Position numbers and translations under genes: made by a program. Shown here piece after piece: positions 18,094-28,099 of a stretch of DNA of 64,000 nt. The DNA is from Marinimicrobium locisalis (GTDB lineage Bacteria > Pseudomonadota > Gammaproteobacteria > Pseudomonadales > Cellvibrionaceae), in contig NZ_JBDLLG010000006.1 of the NCBI RefSeq assembly GCF_039822625.1, positions 1 to 64,000 on the forward strand, written 5' to 3'. The stretch's first letter is position 1. Each line of letters begins with the position of its first letter. The notes below the pieces were generated by a model that did no database searches, was not told where the DNA came from, and saw only the letters and a list, made by a program, of their open reading frames with translations.

Positions 18094-20436
18094 ATGCCCC
18101 GCTCACGCTGGCTCTCCAGAGGGACACTGGCCACCCTCGCGCTGATCGCCATAGGTTGTAGCACCATCGGCCACCAATGGTGGAATCACCAGTATGGATC
18201 GCCCGAGCCGCGAGAGGTGTCTCAAGCCTCCACCGACAACCGGTTTCAGTCCACCATCAAACCCTTGCTTGAGCAGCGCTGTACCGTCTGCCACAGCTGC
18301 TACGACGCCCCCTGCCAGTTGAAAATGGAAGCCCGTGAAGGGCTCTTTCGCGGCGCGCACCAAGAAAAAGTGTACGACGGCACCCGTCTGTTCGGCGCCG
18401 AGCTGACGCGACTGTTCGAAGACGCCGAGAGCACCGAGCAGTGGCGGGAGAAGGGCTTTTATCCGGTTATCAATGAGCGCCGTCAGAACCCCCAAGCCAA
18501 CGTTGAAGCGAGCGTGCTCGCCCAGATGCTGCAGCTGAAGCGGCGCCACCCGCTACCGACGCAGCGAATTCTCCCGGAAAGTTTCGACTTCTCTTTGAAC
18601 CGCGAGTGGCAGTGCCCACGCATTGAAAGTTTTGACCAGTACGCCCGCGACTATCCGCTATGGGGAATGCCTTACGGTTTGCCGGCCCTCGCCGAGGATG
18701 AACACGACACCCTGATGCAGTGGCTAAGAGACGGCGCGCCGGCGGGCCCGCCCGCTCCGCTGAGCCAGAGCGTGAAAAAAGCCATGTCGGGCTGGGAGAC
18801 ATTCTTCAACGGCGACAGCCTCAAGGCCCAGCTGATGAGCCGCTATCTTTACGAGCATCTGTTTCTCGCCAACCTACACTTGAACGACACGCCCGAGGCG
18901 TACTTCAAGCTGGTTCGCTCCCGCACGCCGCCGGGCGAGCCCATCGACCGCATCAGTACCCGCCGGCCGTTTGATGACCCGGGCGTGGACCGGGTCTACT
19001 ACCGTTTGTGGCGGGACCCGAGCAGCATCGTGGCCAAAAATCACCTGCCCTACGCCTTGACCGATGCCCGCCGGGCCCGTTGGCGGCAATGGTTTCTTGA
19101 GGCGGACTACCAGGTCTCCCGTCTGCCCGACTATGAGCCGGAGCGGGCCGCCAATCCGTTCGAGACCTTTGTCGATATGCCGGTGCAGAGCCGCTACCGG
19201 TTTCTGCTGGATGAGGCCGAGTTCACTATCATGAACTTCATCAAGGGGCCGGTATGCCGGGGGCAGGTCGCGCTCAACGTTATTCAGGACCACTTCTGGG
19301 TGACCTTCGTCGAGCCGGAGTACAGTAGCGACGAGACGGGCGCCGAGTTTTTGGCCGCCAACAGCGATCACCTGAAGTTGCCCGCCGGCGTGGGTAACAC
19401 CTGGCGCCCACTGAGCCACTGGCACCGTTATTCCCAACTGCAGAAGGAATACCTGGCGGAGAAAGCCGCCTATGTCTCCCGCAGGCTGGGCACGCGCGAG
19501 CCTCTGACGATGGACATGATCTGGGATGGGGATGGCCACAACCGCAACGCCGCCCTGACGATCTTCCGCCATGCCGATAGCGCCAGCGTTCACAAAGGGT
19601 TTGTGGGCCAGCAACCGAAGACCAGTTGGGTCATCGACTACCCGTTGCTTGAACGTATTCATTACTTGCTGGTGGCCGGCTTTGACGTCTATGGCAACGC
19701 CTCTCACCAGTTACTGAGCCGGCTCTACATGGACTTTCTGCGTATGGAGGGGGAGATGAACTTTGTCAGCTTCCTGCCCGAGGCCAGCCAGGAGCCGACC
19801 ATCGCCCATTGGTACCGGGATGCGGAGGGAGAACTGAAGGAATACCTGAGCATCTACCGTGGGAACCTGACCGTACGCACCGGCCTGGCGTATGGGGATG
19901 GCAACGCGCAACAGCAATTGTACCGCCATATGGCCGAGCATTTAGCGCCGGTGCTGAACCGCCACCACTCGGTGGCCGACCTCAAGCTCAGCCAGGCCTC
20001 AAAAAAAGCGCTGAGTCGCCTGAACCAAAAACAGGGGCGCTCGCTCGCCCTATTGCCCCCGACCACGGTCGTCTATATTCCCCACCGGGCTCTGTTTACG
20101 CTGACGCACAACTCGGCCTACAGCAACCTTTCCTCCCTGTTTTCCGAGCAGGCCCGGCGCCTGCCCGCCGAAGACGACCTGACCATCGCCGGCGGCGTGA
20201 TCGGCACTTACCCCAATAGCTTTCTGATGATGAGTGAGGAGGCCATTCCTCAATTCGTGGAGGCCGTGGAAGCGCTGGAAACCGAAGAGGACTATCGCCG
20301 ACTCAAAGACCGTTACGGCGTGCGCCGGAGCGACCCCAACTTTTGGGCCATCAGCGATGAGATTCACGCTCTATACCGCCAACGCAACGGCGTGTCGGGC
20401 GGGCTCCTGGATTACAATCGTTTGGAAAACCGCTAG
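18094..20436 (+). CDS. cti: Fatty acid cis/trans isomerase
   Basis: A 780-residue periplasmic enzyme that converts cis-unsaturated membrane fatty acids to trans to stiffen the membrane under solvent or heat stress. The N-terminus has a signal or anchor segment (TLATLALIAIGC) that also resembles a lipobox. Near residue 66 a heme-c motif CTVCH is followed by the family-typical SCYDAPCQLK. Length and flow match known Cti proteins. Its last four bases overlap the last four of the convergent EAL-domain gene. Confidence 0.93.
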   Translation: MPRSRWLSRGTLATLALIAIGCSTIGHQWWNHQYGSPEPREVSQASTDNRFQSTIKPLLEQRCTVCHSCYDAPCQLKMEAREGLFRGAHQEKVYDGTRLFGAELTRLFEDAESTEQWREKGFYPVINERRQNPQANVEASVLAQMLQLKRRHPLPTQRILPESFDFSLNREWQCPRIESFDQYARDYPLWGMPYGLPALAEDEHDTLMQWLRDGAPAGPPAPLSQSVKKAMSGWETFFNGDSLKAQLMSRYLYEHLFLANLHLNDTPEAYFKLVRSRTPPGEPIDRISTRRPFDDPGVDRVYYRLWRDPSSIVAKNHLPYALTDARRARWRQWFLEADYQVSRLPDYEPERAANPFETFVDMPVQSRYRFLLDEAEFTIMNFIKGPVCRGQVALNVIQDHFWVTFVEPEYSSDETGAEFLAANSDHLKLPAGVGNTWRPLSHWHRYSQLQKEYLAEKAAYVSRRLGTREPLTMDMIWDGDGHNRNAALTIFRHADSASVHKGFVGQQPKTSWVIDYPLLERIHYLLVAGFDVYGNASHQLLSRLYMDFLRMEGEMNFVSFLPEASQEPTIAHWYRDAEGELKEYLSIYRGNLTVRTGLAYGDGNAQQQLYRHMAEHLAPVLNRHHSVADLKLSQASKKALSRLNQKQGRSLALLPPTTVVYIPHRALFTLTHNSAYSNLSSLFSEQARRLPAEDDLTIAGGVIGTYPNSFLMMSEEAIPQFVEAVEALETEEDYRRLKDRYGVRRSDPNFWAISDEIHALYRQRNGVSGGLLDYNRLENR

Positions 20437-22181
20437 TGGTCGGGGCCAACGAGTGGTCGGTAGCGTGCGCACCACTGCATAAACACCGGCCCCGGCATGG
20501 CTTTGGCAAAGAGAAAACCCTGGCCCAAATCACACCCCAGGGCTTTTAAGACCTTCAACTGCGCCTGGGTTTCGACCCCTTCGGCGGTCACGGTCAAGTC
20601 CAGTGCATGCCCCAGGTCAATCATGCAACCGATTAACTTCCTCGAGCGCTCATTGGTGTCGATACCCGTAACAAAGGCGCGATCAATTTTAAGGCCGGTA
20701 ATCGGAAGACGACGCAGATAGTCAAACGAGGCAAAGCCGGTACCGAAGTCATCGATACTGACCTTGAAGCCAAAACCGCGCAGCCTTTCAATGCCTTGTC
20801 GCGCCGCATCCAGGTTGTGAATCAACGCGCTTTCGGTCACTTCAATTTCCACCAGTTCCGGGTCGATGGCGCACCGGCTGACTAAGCGTTCGACGTAGTT
20901 CAGAAGCCGTTCATCCACCAGGTTTCGAGAGGAAAAGTTAATGCTGGTGGGGCCTTGAAACCGCCGGATAAACTGGCAGCCCTGCTGGCTCACAAATTCC
21001 GTCACCGGCGCTATTAAGGTGGTGGCTTCCACCTTGGGCATAAAGTGGTCCGGGGGAATCATTTTCCGCCGGTTATCCCGCCAGCGGATCAAGCACTCAC
21101 AGCCGTCCAACGCCTCATCCCGAAGGCGTATTTTGGGTTGGTAGTGCAGCTCGAATTCGTTGCGATCCAGCGCCTGGCGCACACGGGCGATTAACTGGAG
21201 GTTTGTTTGTGTTTTCCGCTTCAGCGCCGGGTCAAACCGGCAGTAACTCAAGTGCCGCTCTATCGCTGCCAGCAAAGCGATACGGGCCTCACTGAGCAGT
21301 GTATCCAGGCACTGGCGATAGTAATCAAGGCTATGGTGGTAGAACGCCCCGTGACGGTGATCAGACTCGGGCGGGCGCAGACGCACATCGGTAGTGCTGG
21401 CCCCAAGCACCAGTTGCACCCGCACGGGAACGCCCTTGACCTGCAGGTTTTCCTCACCGGCCTCGACAATGGTGCGCACCAAGGCCGAAAGCCGAACACT
21501 CCCACAGTCTTTTACCGGAATGGCTATTTCAGACTCGCTGAACCGGTAGACCTTCCCAAGGGGTTCAACCAAGTGCTTGAGCCTCTGCCCCAGCCGGGCA
21601 ATAAGCTCATCCGAGGCATCCGCCCCCATGGCCTCCAGGATATCCGTGGCGTCGCTCATTCGCACTATCAGAAGGCTCAGAGGCTCGCGCTGGGCGTAGC
21701 TGTCGATCAGCCAGCGCTGCAGATCCTGCTCCAGCGCCACCTGGTTGGGCAGGCCCGAGCGAGGGTCGGCGCGTACAATCCGCTCCCGTTCACGGAAAGC
21801 CTGGCGCAGGGACTGAAACAGCCAGCCGGCGACCCCACCTATCAACAGGTAGAGCCCGATTCTAAGCACCCAATTAAACAGCGGCTGCGAGATGCCGCGC
21901 TCGACATCCAGCGGCATGGCCCCCATGAGAGCGCCCGCCACTAGCGCCGAGATCACTCCGCCGGCCAAACCAAACCAAGCCGCCGCAAACAGCACGGGGA
22001 TTAAAGTCAGGTAGGGATAGGCGTAGGCCGTACCGCCGGTGCTATAGACCAGATAAGTGACCACCGCCAGCAGGACGGCCACCGCCGCCAGGCACCAAGG
22101 TATACGGGCACCCAGCGGCAAGTCGAACAACCGGTACAGGTGCCAGTCCACCGGTTTGTGCAGGGCATGAATTCGACTCAT
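20433..22181 (-). CDS. Membrane GGDEF-EAL protein with degenerate GGDEF, likely c-di-GMP phosphodiesterase
   Basis: A 582-residue inner-membrane signalling protein. The N-terminus has several helices (residues 25-125) that could be a sensory region. A GGDEF domain (about 140-290) has lost its signature: the site reads SESEI where GGDEF is expected, so cyclase activity is unlikely. The EAL domain (about 325-575) keeps its catalytic elements: CECLIRW in the EAL position, ESALIHN, SIDDFGTGFAS and TAEGVET, supporting hydrolysis of c-di-GMP to pGpG. AGGAGGGGGCTCAT places the start at 22181. It converges on cti. Confidence 0.88.
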   Translation of the reverse strand: MSRIHALHKPVDWHLYRLFDLPLGARIPWCLAAVAVLLAVVTYLVYSTGGTAYAYPYLTLIPVLFAAAWFGLAGGVISALVAGALMGAMPLDVERGISQPLFNWVLRIGLYLLIGGVAGWLFQSLRQAFRERERIVRADPRSGLPNQVALEQDLQRWLIDSYAQREPLSLLIVRMSDATDILEAMGADASDELIARLGQRLKHLVEPLGKVYRFSESEIAIPVKDCGSVRLSALVRTIVEAGEENLQVKGVPVRVQLVLGASTTDVRLRPPESDHRHGAFYHHSLDYYRQCLDTLLSEARIALLAAIERHLSYCRFDPALKRKTQTNLQLIARVRQALDRNEFELHYQPKIRLRDEALDGCECLIRWRDNRRKMIPPDHFMPKVEATTLIAPVTEFVSQQGCQFIRRFQGPTSINFSSRNLVDERLLNYVERLVSRCAIDPELVEIEVTESALIHNLDAARQGIERLRGFGFKVSIDDFGTGFASFDYLRRLPITGLKIDRAFVTGIDTNERSRKLIGCMIDLGHALDLTVTAEGVETQAQLKVLKALGCDLGQGFLFAKAMPGPVFMQWCARYRPLVGPDH

Positions 22182-22351
22182 ATGAGCCCCCTCCTATGCC
22201 GAGGGACGACTCCGTGAACAGCGTCCGGCGAGTCCCGAAAATGGCGGCGGCCAACCGCTCGGGCGGCTACCACTTACTTTGAGTGTAGTTGGGGGCGCGG
22301 AGTTCGCAATTCGATGCGCTTTACCTTCCAGAGGAAGCCACCAGAGGTAAG

Positions 22352-23203
22352 TTAAAGGGGCTTGAACCACTGTTGGGGGTTGAGGCGGTAGAAGCGCCGC
22401 AACTCCCGATAAACGTCGGGGTAACGAGAGGCCAGCGTTTCCGGGTCGGTGAAAAAGTACTCCGAAATAACCGAGAAAAACTCTTCCGGATTGGTCGCGC
22501 CATAAGGGTCAATGGACGCTTGGCTCAATACCTCCCCCTGACTCAGGCCCGGCCGGGAGAGCACCGCGCGCAGATGGTCGAAGGCGCCCTGCATGGCCTT
22601 CGCCCAGCGGCGGCGCTGGGTCTTGTCCAACAGCGGCGGGGTGCCGTCCATAACACCGTCACGGCCGTCGAGTTGATGGGCGTATTCGTGAATCACTAGG
22701 CAGTGGCTGTCGTGGCCGCGCAGATCCTGCTCAATATCAGACCAAGAGAGCACCACTTTGCCCTGCTCCCAGGATTCGCCCAGTAGCTCATGTCGCTCAT
22801 AGCTGACCACGCCCAGCTCATTGACCACTTCCCCTTCCCGCACAAACGCTTCCGGGTAGAGCAGCACCACGGGAAAGCCGGACCACTGCATCCGGCCCCG
22901 GCCGGTGTTCATCAGCGCCGCTTGCGCAAGGGTGAGGACCTTCATGGGTTCGGTCACGGTCAGGCCATTGCAGCCGTAAAAATCCGTGTGGGCGACCATC
23001 ACTTGAAGCTGGCGGTGCAGGGCCGCCCGAACCGCATCGGGCAGGTAGGGATAGAGCCACCAACGGTCATTCAACCATTGTTGCCAGGAGGCGGGCAGGG
23101 GTTTGGCGGACTCCGCCCGGCGGCGACGATAACGCCACACGGGCCCGAAGGCCAAGGTCGCCACCAGGGCGACCGTCACCACAAAAAGCCAAAAAAGCGC
23201 CAC
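22352..23203 (-). CDS. mtfA: MtfA-type zinc metallopeptidase (M90)
   Basis: A 283-residue protein of the MtfA/M90 family, zinc peptidases that in E. coli bind the repressor Mlc and influence glucose uptake. The zinc motif HEYAHQLDGRDG is near residue 170, and the third ligand is expected in the NPEEFFSVISEYFF region. Unlike E. coli MtfA, the protein starts with a transmembrane helix (ALFWLFVVTVALVATLAF), which would tether it to the inner membrane. It lies 48 bases upstream of the hemN stop region on the same strand. Confidence 0.88.
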   Translation of the reverse strand: MALFWLFVVTVALVATLAFGPVWRYRRRRAESAKPLPASWQQWLNDRWWLYPYLPDAVRAALHRQLQVMVAHTDFYGCNGLTVTEPMKVLTLAQAALMNTGRGRMQWSGFPVVLLYPEAFVREGEVVNELGVVSYERHELLGESWEQGKVVLSWSDIEQDLRGHDSHCLVIHEYAHQLDGRDGVMDGTPPLLDKTQRRRWAKAMQGAFDHLRAVLSRPGLSQGEVLSQASIDPYGATNPEEFFSVISEYFFTDPETLASRYPDVYRELRRFYRLNPQQWFKPL

Positions 23204-23251
23204 TGACTGCCTCCCGCTGGGTAATGGAAGGCATTGTACACCGTGGGGGCG

Positions 23252-24643
23252 TCAAATCACTTTGGAGTAACGTATTTGCGCCCCGGTATTGAGGTATTGG
23301 TCAAACACCATGCAGACCCGGCGAATCAACAAGCGGCCCCGGTTCAGTACCCGTATGCCCCGCTCGTTCAGCTCGATCAGGCCGTCTTCCACCATCGGCT
23401 GAAGGTCCCGCAGCTCCGCCTCGAAGTGGCTCGCCGGCTCGATGCCAAAGCGCTGGCGAAGGGCCTCAAAGTCCAACTGAAAGTGACAGATCAGCTGGTT
23501 GATGACCGCCCGGCGCAGGTGGTCTTCCTCGGTGAGCGGAACCCCTTTGACCAGGGCCGGTTTGCCTTCGTCGATTAAAGCCTGGTACTCCTCCACGCGC
23601 TTGGCGTTCTGAATATAGGTGCCCCCGTAATAGCTGATGCCCGAGACGCCGAAGGCGATCAGGTCGCACTCCGAGTGAGTGGAGTAACCCTGGAAGTTTC
23701 TTTGCATGCGCCCCTGCTGCTGGGCGCTCACCAGGCTGTCATCGGGCTTGGCGAAGTGGTCCATGCCGATATAGACGTAGCCGGCGTTCTGTAGTTGCTC
23801 AATGGCTGAGTGCAGAATGTCCAGCTTCTCCTCGGCGCTGGGCAGCTCGGACTCATGGATCAGCCGCTGGCTTTTAAACAGGTGCGGCAGGTGCGCGTAG
23901 TTAAACAACGACAGGCGGTCCGGCCCGAGGTCGATTACCTGGTTCAGGGTCTCGGTTACCGTGGCGCGGGTTTGCAGCGGCAAGCCGTAGATGAGATCCA
24001 TGCTGATGGAACGGTAACCGTGAACGCGGGCCGCGCGCATCAGCTCGTCCACCTGCTCGACGCTGTTGTAGCGGTTCACCGCCTCCTGCACCCGGGGGTT
24101 GAAGTCCTGCACCCCCATGCTGACGCGGTTAAACCCCAGCTCGCGCATGTGGACCAGCTTGCCCACGGACATGCGCCCGGGGTGTAGCTCCACCGAGTAC
24201 TCGCCTTCATCGTTGTCCAGCAACCGGAAGTGGCGGGCCGTCGCGTTCATCAGCCAGGACATTTCCTCTTCGCTGATGTAGGTGGGCGTGCCGCCGCCCC
24301 AGTGCAGCTGGCTGACCGGCCGCTCGGTGTCAAACACCTCGGCCTGAAGCGCCATTTCCCGCTCCACCCGCTCGAGGTAGGGCATGGCGCGGCTGCGGTT
24401 ATGGGTCACGATTTTATTGCAGGCGCAGTAGAAGCACAGGGTGTCGCAAAAGGGAATATGAAAGTAAAGCGAGAGGGGCTTTTCCGACTGATTACTGCGC
24501 GCCACCGCCGCAAGCCACTCTTCCCGGGTGAAGCTATCGCGAAACTGGGGCGCGGTGGGGTAAGAGGTATACCGGGGGCCGCTCAGGTCGTAGCGGTCGA
24601 TAACGGATTGATCCCAGGCGAGGGGTTCTTGATACAAAGACAT
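23252..24643 (-). CDS. hemN: Oxygen-independent coproporphyrinogen III oxidase
   Basis: A 463-residue radical SAM enzyme that decarboxylates coproporphyrinogen III to protoporphyrinogen IX without oxygen. The 4Fe-4S motif CDTLCFYC appears in HIPFCDTLCFYCACNK near residue 60, and the N-terminus (DRYDLSGPRYTSYPTA) is characteristic of true HemN. An Anr/FNR box 59 bases upstream fits anaerobic induction, matching the nitrate-respiration genes at the end of the window. Confidence 0.96.
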   Translation of the reverse strand: MSLYQEPLAWDQSVIDRYDLSGPRYTSYPTAPQFRDSFTREEWLAAVARSNQSEKPLSLYFHIPFCDTLCFYCACNKIVTHNRSRAMPYLERVEREMALQAEVFDTERPVSQLHWGGGTPTYISEEEMSWLMNATARHFRLLDNDEGEYSVELHPGRMSVGKLVHMRELGFNRVSMGVQDFNPRVQEAVNRYNSVEQVDELMRAARVHGYRSISMDLIYGLPLQTRATVTETLNQVIDLGPDRLSLFNYAHLPHLFKSQRLIHESELPSAEEKLDILHSAIEQLQNAGYVYIGMDHFAKPDDSLVSAQQQGRMQRNFQGYSTHSECDLIAFGVSGISYYGGTYIQNAKRVEEYQALIDEGKPALVKGVPLTEEDHLRRAVINQLICHFQLDFEALRQRFGIEPASHFEAELRDLQPMVEDGLIELNERGIRVLNRGRLLIRRVCMVFDQYLNTGAQIRYSKVI

Positions 24644-24701
24644 GGCGCGGCTCGGGTTGTTTGGATGAGCAGAAGCTTAGGGAACCGGCGGAGGCGGCGC
24701 A

Positions 24702-24715
24702 TTGATATCCGTCAA
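24702..24715 (-). promoter_or_regulatory. Anr/FNR box upstream of hemN
   Basis: TTGATATCCGTCAA matches the FNR/Anr consensus TTGAT-N4-ATCAA at 9 of 10 positions. It ends 59 bases before the hemN start codon, in the place expected for activation under low oxygen. Confidence 0.75.
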
Positions 24716-24915
24716 GTGACGGTGCCTTGTCGGATACGCTGCGCGCTAGGCCGACCGTATGAAGCGCGGCCGCCCCCTCAATACAGAGGGCTAATCCAGG
24801 TTTCGGAGCGTTTCGCGCCCGCCGTTTCTATACTCCAATCTACTGCCCAAAGGCCCATCGAGCCATACCGCCATGGGGGTAGTCGGTAAGGCTCATTGGT
24901 GTAACCCTGGCGCCC

Positions 24916-25983
24916 TTAAACCTGCGCCAGCGCCCAATCAAACACGCACTGATCTGCTTCGGCCACCTGCTCGCGCAATGCCTTGAGGCTTGCCATTAAG
25001 GCGGAAACATCGGGGCGGTGAACGTTCACGTGGCCCACCTTGCGGCCCGGGCGAATCTCTTTCGCATACCAGTGCACGTGGGCACCGGGCACCGAAAGCC
25101 AGCGAGGCTGCCAATCCCGCCCGAGCAGGTTGTACATCATAGTCACGCCGTAGACTTCCGGAGTAATCAGCGGCAGATCCGCCACCGCCCGCAGATGTAG
25201 CTCGAACTGGCTGATGTCCGCTCCGGCCTGGGTCCAGTGCCCCGAGTTGTGCACGCGCGGGGCCAATTCGTTGACCAGCAAGTGGCCGTTTTCCACGAAA
25301 CACTCCATGGCCATTACGCCCACGTAGTTCTGGTCATCCATAATTCTTCCCAGCCATTGCTCGGCCAGGCGCTGCTGCTCGGCGGGCACCGGCAGGTTGC
25401 CCACGCTGGCGCGCAGAATTCCGTTTTGGTGCCAGTTGCGAGTCAGCGGGTAATACACCTTTTCCCCGGCGCGGTTTCGGGCGCCCACCAGGGAGACTTC
25501 GTGGCTGAAGGGAATCATCGCCTCGGCGATGCACTCATCGGCCCACTCCGGCAGGGGCGTCTCGCCCGGCTGCCAGCGCCACTGGCCGCGCCCGTCGTAG
25601 CCCCCGCGACGCCGCTTGACGATGGCCGGCTGGCCCAGGGATTCGAGCTGCTCGGCCATCCCCTCCGCCGCGCCCAGCGAGACCCACGGGGAGGTAGGCA
25701 CCCCCAGGCGATCCAAGAGGCTTTTCTGACGCTGGCGATCGATCACCGAGTGCAGGGTGGTGGCGTTGAGAAAGTTGGGGTGGTCTTTCAACTGCAAGCC
25801 ACGAGGGGTATCGGGCCAATACTCCAACTCCACGGTTATGACATCGCTATCGTTCAGCTCTAGCGGCTCCTCGCCCGCGGGGTTCACGGGCATGACGCGC
25901 ACCTGCATGGGGGCGGCGGCCTGCTGCAGCATCTGGCCCAGTTGGCCGTTACCGGCAACGATAATGCGTGGCACCATAGTCAC
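24916..25983 (-). CDS. purK: N5-carboxyaminoimidazole ribonucleotide synthase
   Basis: A 355-residue ATP-grasp enzyme of purine synthesis that carboxylates AIR to N5-CAIR. It begins with IIVAGNGQLGQMLQQAA, the characteristic nucleotide-binding turn, and contains IVKRRRGGYDGRGQW, typical of PurK, and the late motif LVNELAPRVHNSGHWT. The frame opens with GTG at 25983, and an ATG two codons later (25977) is equally possible. It follows purE on the same strand with about 60 bases between. Confidence 0.95.
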   Translation of the reverse strand: MTMVPRIIVAGNGQLGQMLQQAAAPMQVRVMPVNPAGEEPLELNDSDVITVELEYWPDTPRGLQLKDHPNFLNATTLHSVIDRQRQKSLLDRLGVPTSPWVSLGAAEGMAEQLESLGQPAIVKRRRGGYDGRGQWRWQPGETPLPEWADECIAEAMIPFSHEVSLVGARNRAGEKVYYPLTRNWHQNGILRASVGNLPVPAEQQRLAEQWLGRIMDDQNYVGVMAMECFVENGHLLVNELAPRVHNSGHWTQAGADISQFELHLRAVADLPLITPEVYGVTMMYNLLGRDWQPRWLSVPGAHVHWYAKEIRPGRKVGHVNVHRPDVSALMASLKALREQVAEADQCVFDWALAQV

Positions 25984-26042
25984 TTGTCTCTCTTGCGTGG
26001 TTTCGGGCTTGCGTGGTTTCAGGGCTAGCGTCGTTATCGCGC

Positions 26043-26534
26043 TTATTGGCCTCGCGGGTCCGGGTTGTCCAGTACCGTCTGGGTCTGCTGATTGCGCCAG
26101 TCGGTAATTCGACGAGTCAGGTCCGCATCACTGGTGGCGAGAATCTGAGCGGCCATCAGGCCGGCATTGAACGCTCCGGCACCGCCAATGGCGAGAGTGC
26201 CCACCGCCACGCCACGGGGCATCTGGACGATGGACAGCAGGCTATCCTGGCCATTGAGAGCCTTGCTCTGTACCGGCACGCCCAGCACCGGCAGCGTGGT
26301 TTTGGCGGCAATCATGCCCGGCAGATGCGCCGCACCGCCAGCCCCGGCGATGATGGCTTTGTAGCCTTTCTCCGCCGCATGCTCGGCAAAACGGAACATT
26401 TTGTCCGGGGTGCGGTGAGCGGACACCACCTCGGCGTGATAAGACACGCCCAGGGTATCCAGAATCGTCGCCGCCTCGGACATGGTCGGCCAGTCCGAAC
26501 GCGAACCCATCACAATTGCCACTTTGTTAGCCAT
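26043..26534 (-). CDS. purE: N5-carboxyaminoimidazole ribonucleotide mutase
   Basis: A 163-residue enzyme that moves the carboxyl group of N5-CAIR to give CAIR. The active-site segment IVMGSRSDWPTMSEA is at the N-terminus, followed by SAHRTPDKMFRFAEHA and AGAGGAAHLPGMIAA with the catalytic His. I chose the ATG at 26534 (TTGGAGTC upstream) over the longer frame that starts four codons earlier. First gene of a purE-purK pair. Confidence 0.96.
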   Translation of the reverse strand: MANKVAIVMGSRSDWPTMSEAATILDTLGVSYHAEVVSAHRTPDKMFRFAEHAAEKGYKAIIAGAGGAAHLPGMIAAKTTLPVLGVPVQSKALNGQDSLLSIVQMPRGVAVGTLAIGGAGAFNAGLMAAQILATSDADLTRRITDWRNQQTQTVLDNPDPRGQ

Positions 26535-26740
26535 GCAAGACTCCAATAAACACCGCCCAGAGCGGGCAACCCCGCCCCGGGCCGAGCCGGGAACCGGAAA
26601 AAGGGCGGGATTATAGCAAGGGAGCCGGGGAATTTCCTGTTTTATGCTATCGTTGATCGGCCGGCGCCCCTGTCGGCGTATAACACACTCTTTTGCAATT
26701 ACCGGGTTTCAATCGTCGAGCCCACGGTAGGAGGCTGAGT

Positions 26741-28084
26741 ATGGACGACAAAGAGACTCTCTTGCTCGCCCTGGACGACACCCAGAAGCGCATGCGGGCG
26801 CTGATTGACACCCTGGGGGAGGAGCGCCTCAACGCTCCCTATCACCCGGGCGTGAACCCGCCGGTCTGGGAGGCGGGCCACTGTGCCTTCTTCTACGAGA
26901 CCTTCGTGCGCAAGCCGCTGGATGGCGTTGGCTCCTACGACCCCACCATGGACGAAATCTGGGACTCGTTCCATCTGGATCACGAAGACCGCTGGAACCC
27001 GGACCTATTCCCAAGCATGGCACAGACCCTGGCCTATGCCGAGGCGATTTACCGGGCCGTGCGCGAGCGAATCGAGCAGCAGCCGCTGACCGATGAGGCC
27101 CACTACCTCATTAAGTACGCCATTTTTCACCAGAACATGCACATTGAGTCCATGATCTGGTGCCGCCAGACCGAGGGCTACCCTGCCCCGCCCGCGGCCC
27201 GATTGGACCCACGAGAGGCGCCCGCCGCCGACCCCGAAGCCACCGGTGACGCCCTGGTCCCGGCCGGGCGCTATCGTATCGGTATGCCGAAAGGCTCCCC
27301 TGACTATGCTCGCCACGACTTCGCCTTCGACAACGAGAAGCCCGGTTTTGAGGTGGAGGTGCCCGCTTTCCGCATTTCCCGCACCCTGGTCAGCAATGGC
27401 GAATTCCGCCGCTTTGTCGAAGACGGCGGCTACCGACGGCGCGAGCTTTGGAGCCAAGGGGGCCGCAAATGGCTGGATACCGAGCGAGACCTGGCGTTCG
27501 GCACCGCCGAGTCGCCCAGAATCGGCACCCAGACTCACCCCTACTACTGGCATCGAACCCCCAACGGCTGGGAGGAACGCCATTTCGACCAGTGGCGCCC
27601 CTTGCCCGAAGACTGCCCGGTCAAACATGTCACCTACTGGGAAGCCGAGGCCTATTGCCGCTGGGCCGGCCGTCGCCTTCCCACAGAAATCGAGTGGGAG
27701 GTGGCCGCCTTGGGCAACCGCTCGGGCCAGCCCTTGCGCCGCTACCCCTGGGGCGATGAAATGGACCCCACCCGCGTGGATATGGACGGCATCGGCCTGG
27801 CGAGCCAACCGGTTACCGCCCTACCCCAGGGGGAAAGCCCCTTCGGCTGCCGCCAAATGCAGGGCACCCTGTGGGAGTGGACCAGCGACCAGTTTCTCCC
27901 CTACGACGGTTTTGCCGTGGACATGTACGTGTTTATGTCCACCCTGCAGTTCGGCAGCCACAAGGTCACCCGCGGCGGCTCCTGCGCCACTTCGTCGCGT
28001 CTGATTCGCGGCACCTACCGCCAGGCCTATATGCCCGACCGCAGCGACGCCTTCGTGGGCTTTCGCACCTGTGCTAACGATTAA
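26741..28084 (+). CDS. EgtB/SenA-type non-heme iron sulfoxide or selenoxide synthase (OvsA- or OvoA-like)
   Basis: A 447-residue enzyme that would join a sulfur or selenium donor to an imidazole carbon of histidine or a derivative. The N-terminal DinB-like domain (about 1-150) has three candidate iron ligands, His47 in WEAGHCAFF and His130/His134 in the HxxxHxE motif HQNMHIE, at almost the spacing of EgtB. A formylglycine-generating-enzyme-like domain follows (about 165-447, ending GFRTCAND). The neighbour is an OvoA-type methyltransferase, so the product would be N-methylated as in ovothiol or ovoselenol. The NPPVWEAGH region looks closer to EgtB/SenA than to true OvoA, and senB and selD lie elsewhere in the window, so I favour the selenium route (OvsA), not proven. 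The start was set at 26741, with TAGGAGGCTGAGT upstream. Confidence 0.75.
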   Translation: MDDKETLLLALDDTQKRMRALIDTLGEERLNAPYHPGVNPPVWEAGHCAFFYETFVRKPLDGVGSYDPTMDEIWDSFHLDHEDRWNPDLFPSMAQTLAYAEAIYRAVRERIEQQPLTDEAHYLIKYAIFHQNMHIESMIWCRQTEGYPAPPAARLDPREAPAADPEATGDALVPAGRYRIGMPKGSPDYARHDFAFDNEKPGFEVEVPAFRISRTLVSNGEFRRFVEDGGYRRRELWSQGGRKWLDTERDLAFGTAESPRIGTQTHPYYWHRTPNGWEERHFDQWRPLPEDCPVKHVTYWEAEAYCRWAGRRLPTEIEWEVAALGNRSGQPLRRYPWGDEMDPTRVDMDGIGLASQPVTALPQGESPFGCRQMQGTLWEWTSDQFLPYDGFAVDMYVFMSTLQFGSHKVTRGGSCATSSRLIRGTYRQAYMPDRSDAFVGFRTCAND

Positions 28085-28099
28085 TCCGGAGCCCAAGGC

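Noticed and set aside
26741..28084. Assignment as ergothioneine synthase EgtB
   Set aside because: No EgtD-type histidine trimethyltransferase is adjacent; the neighbour is an OvoA-type N1-methyltransferase acting after C-S or C-Se bond formation.
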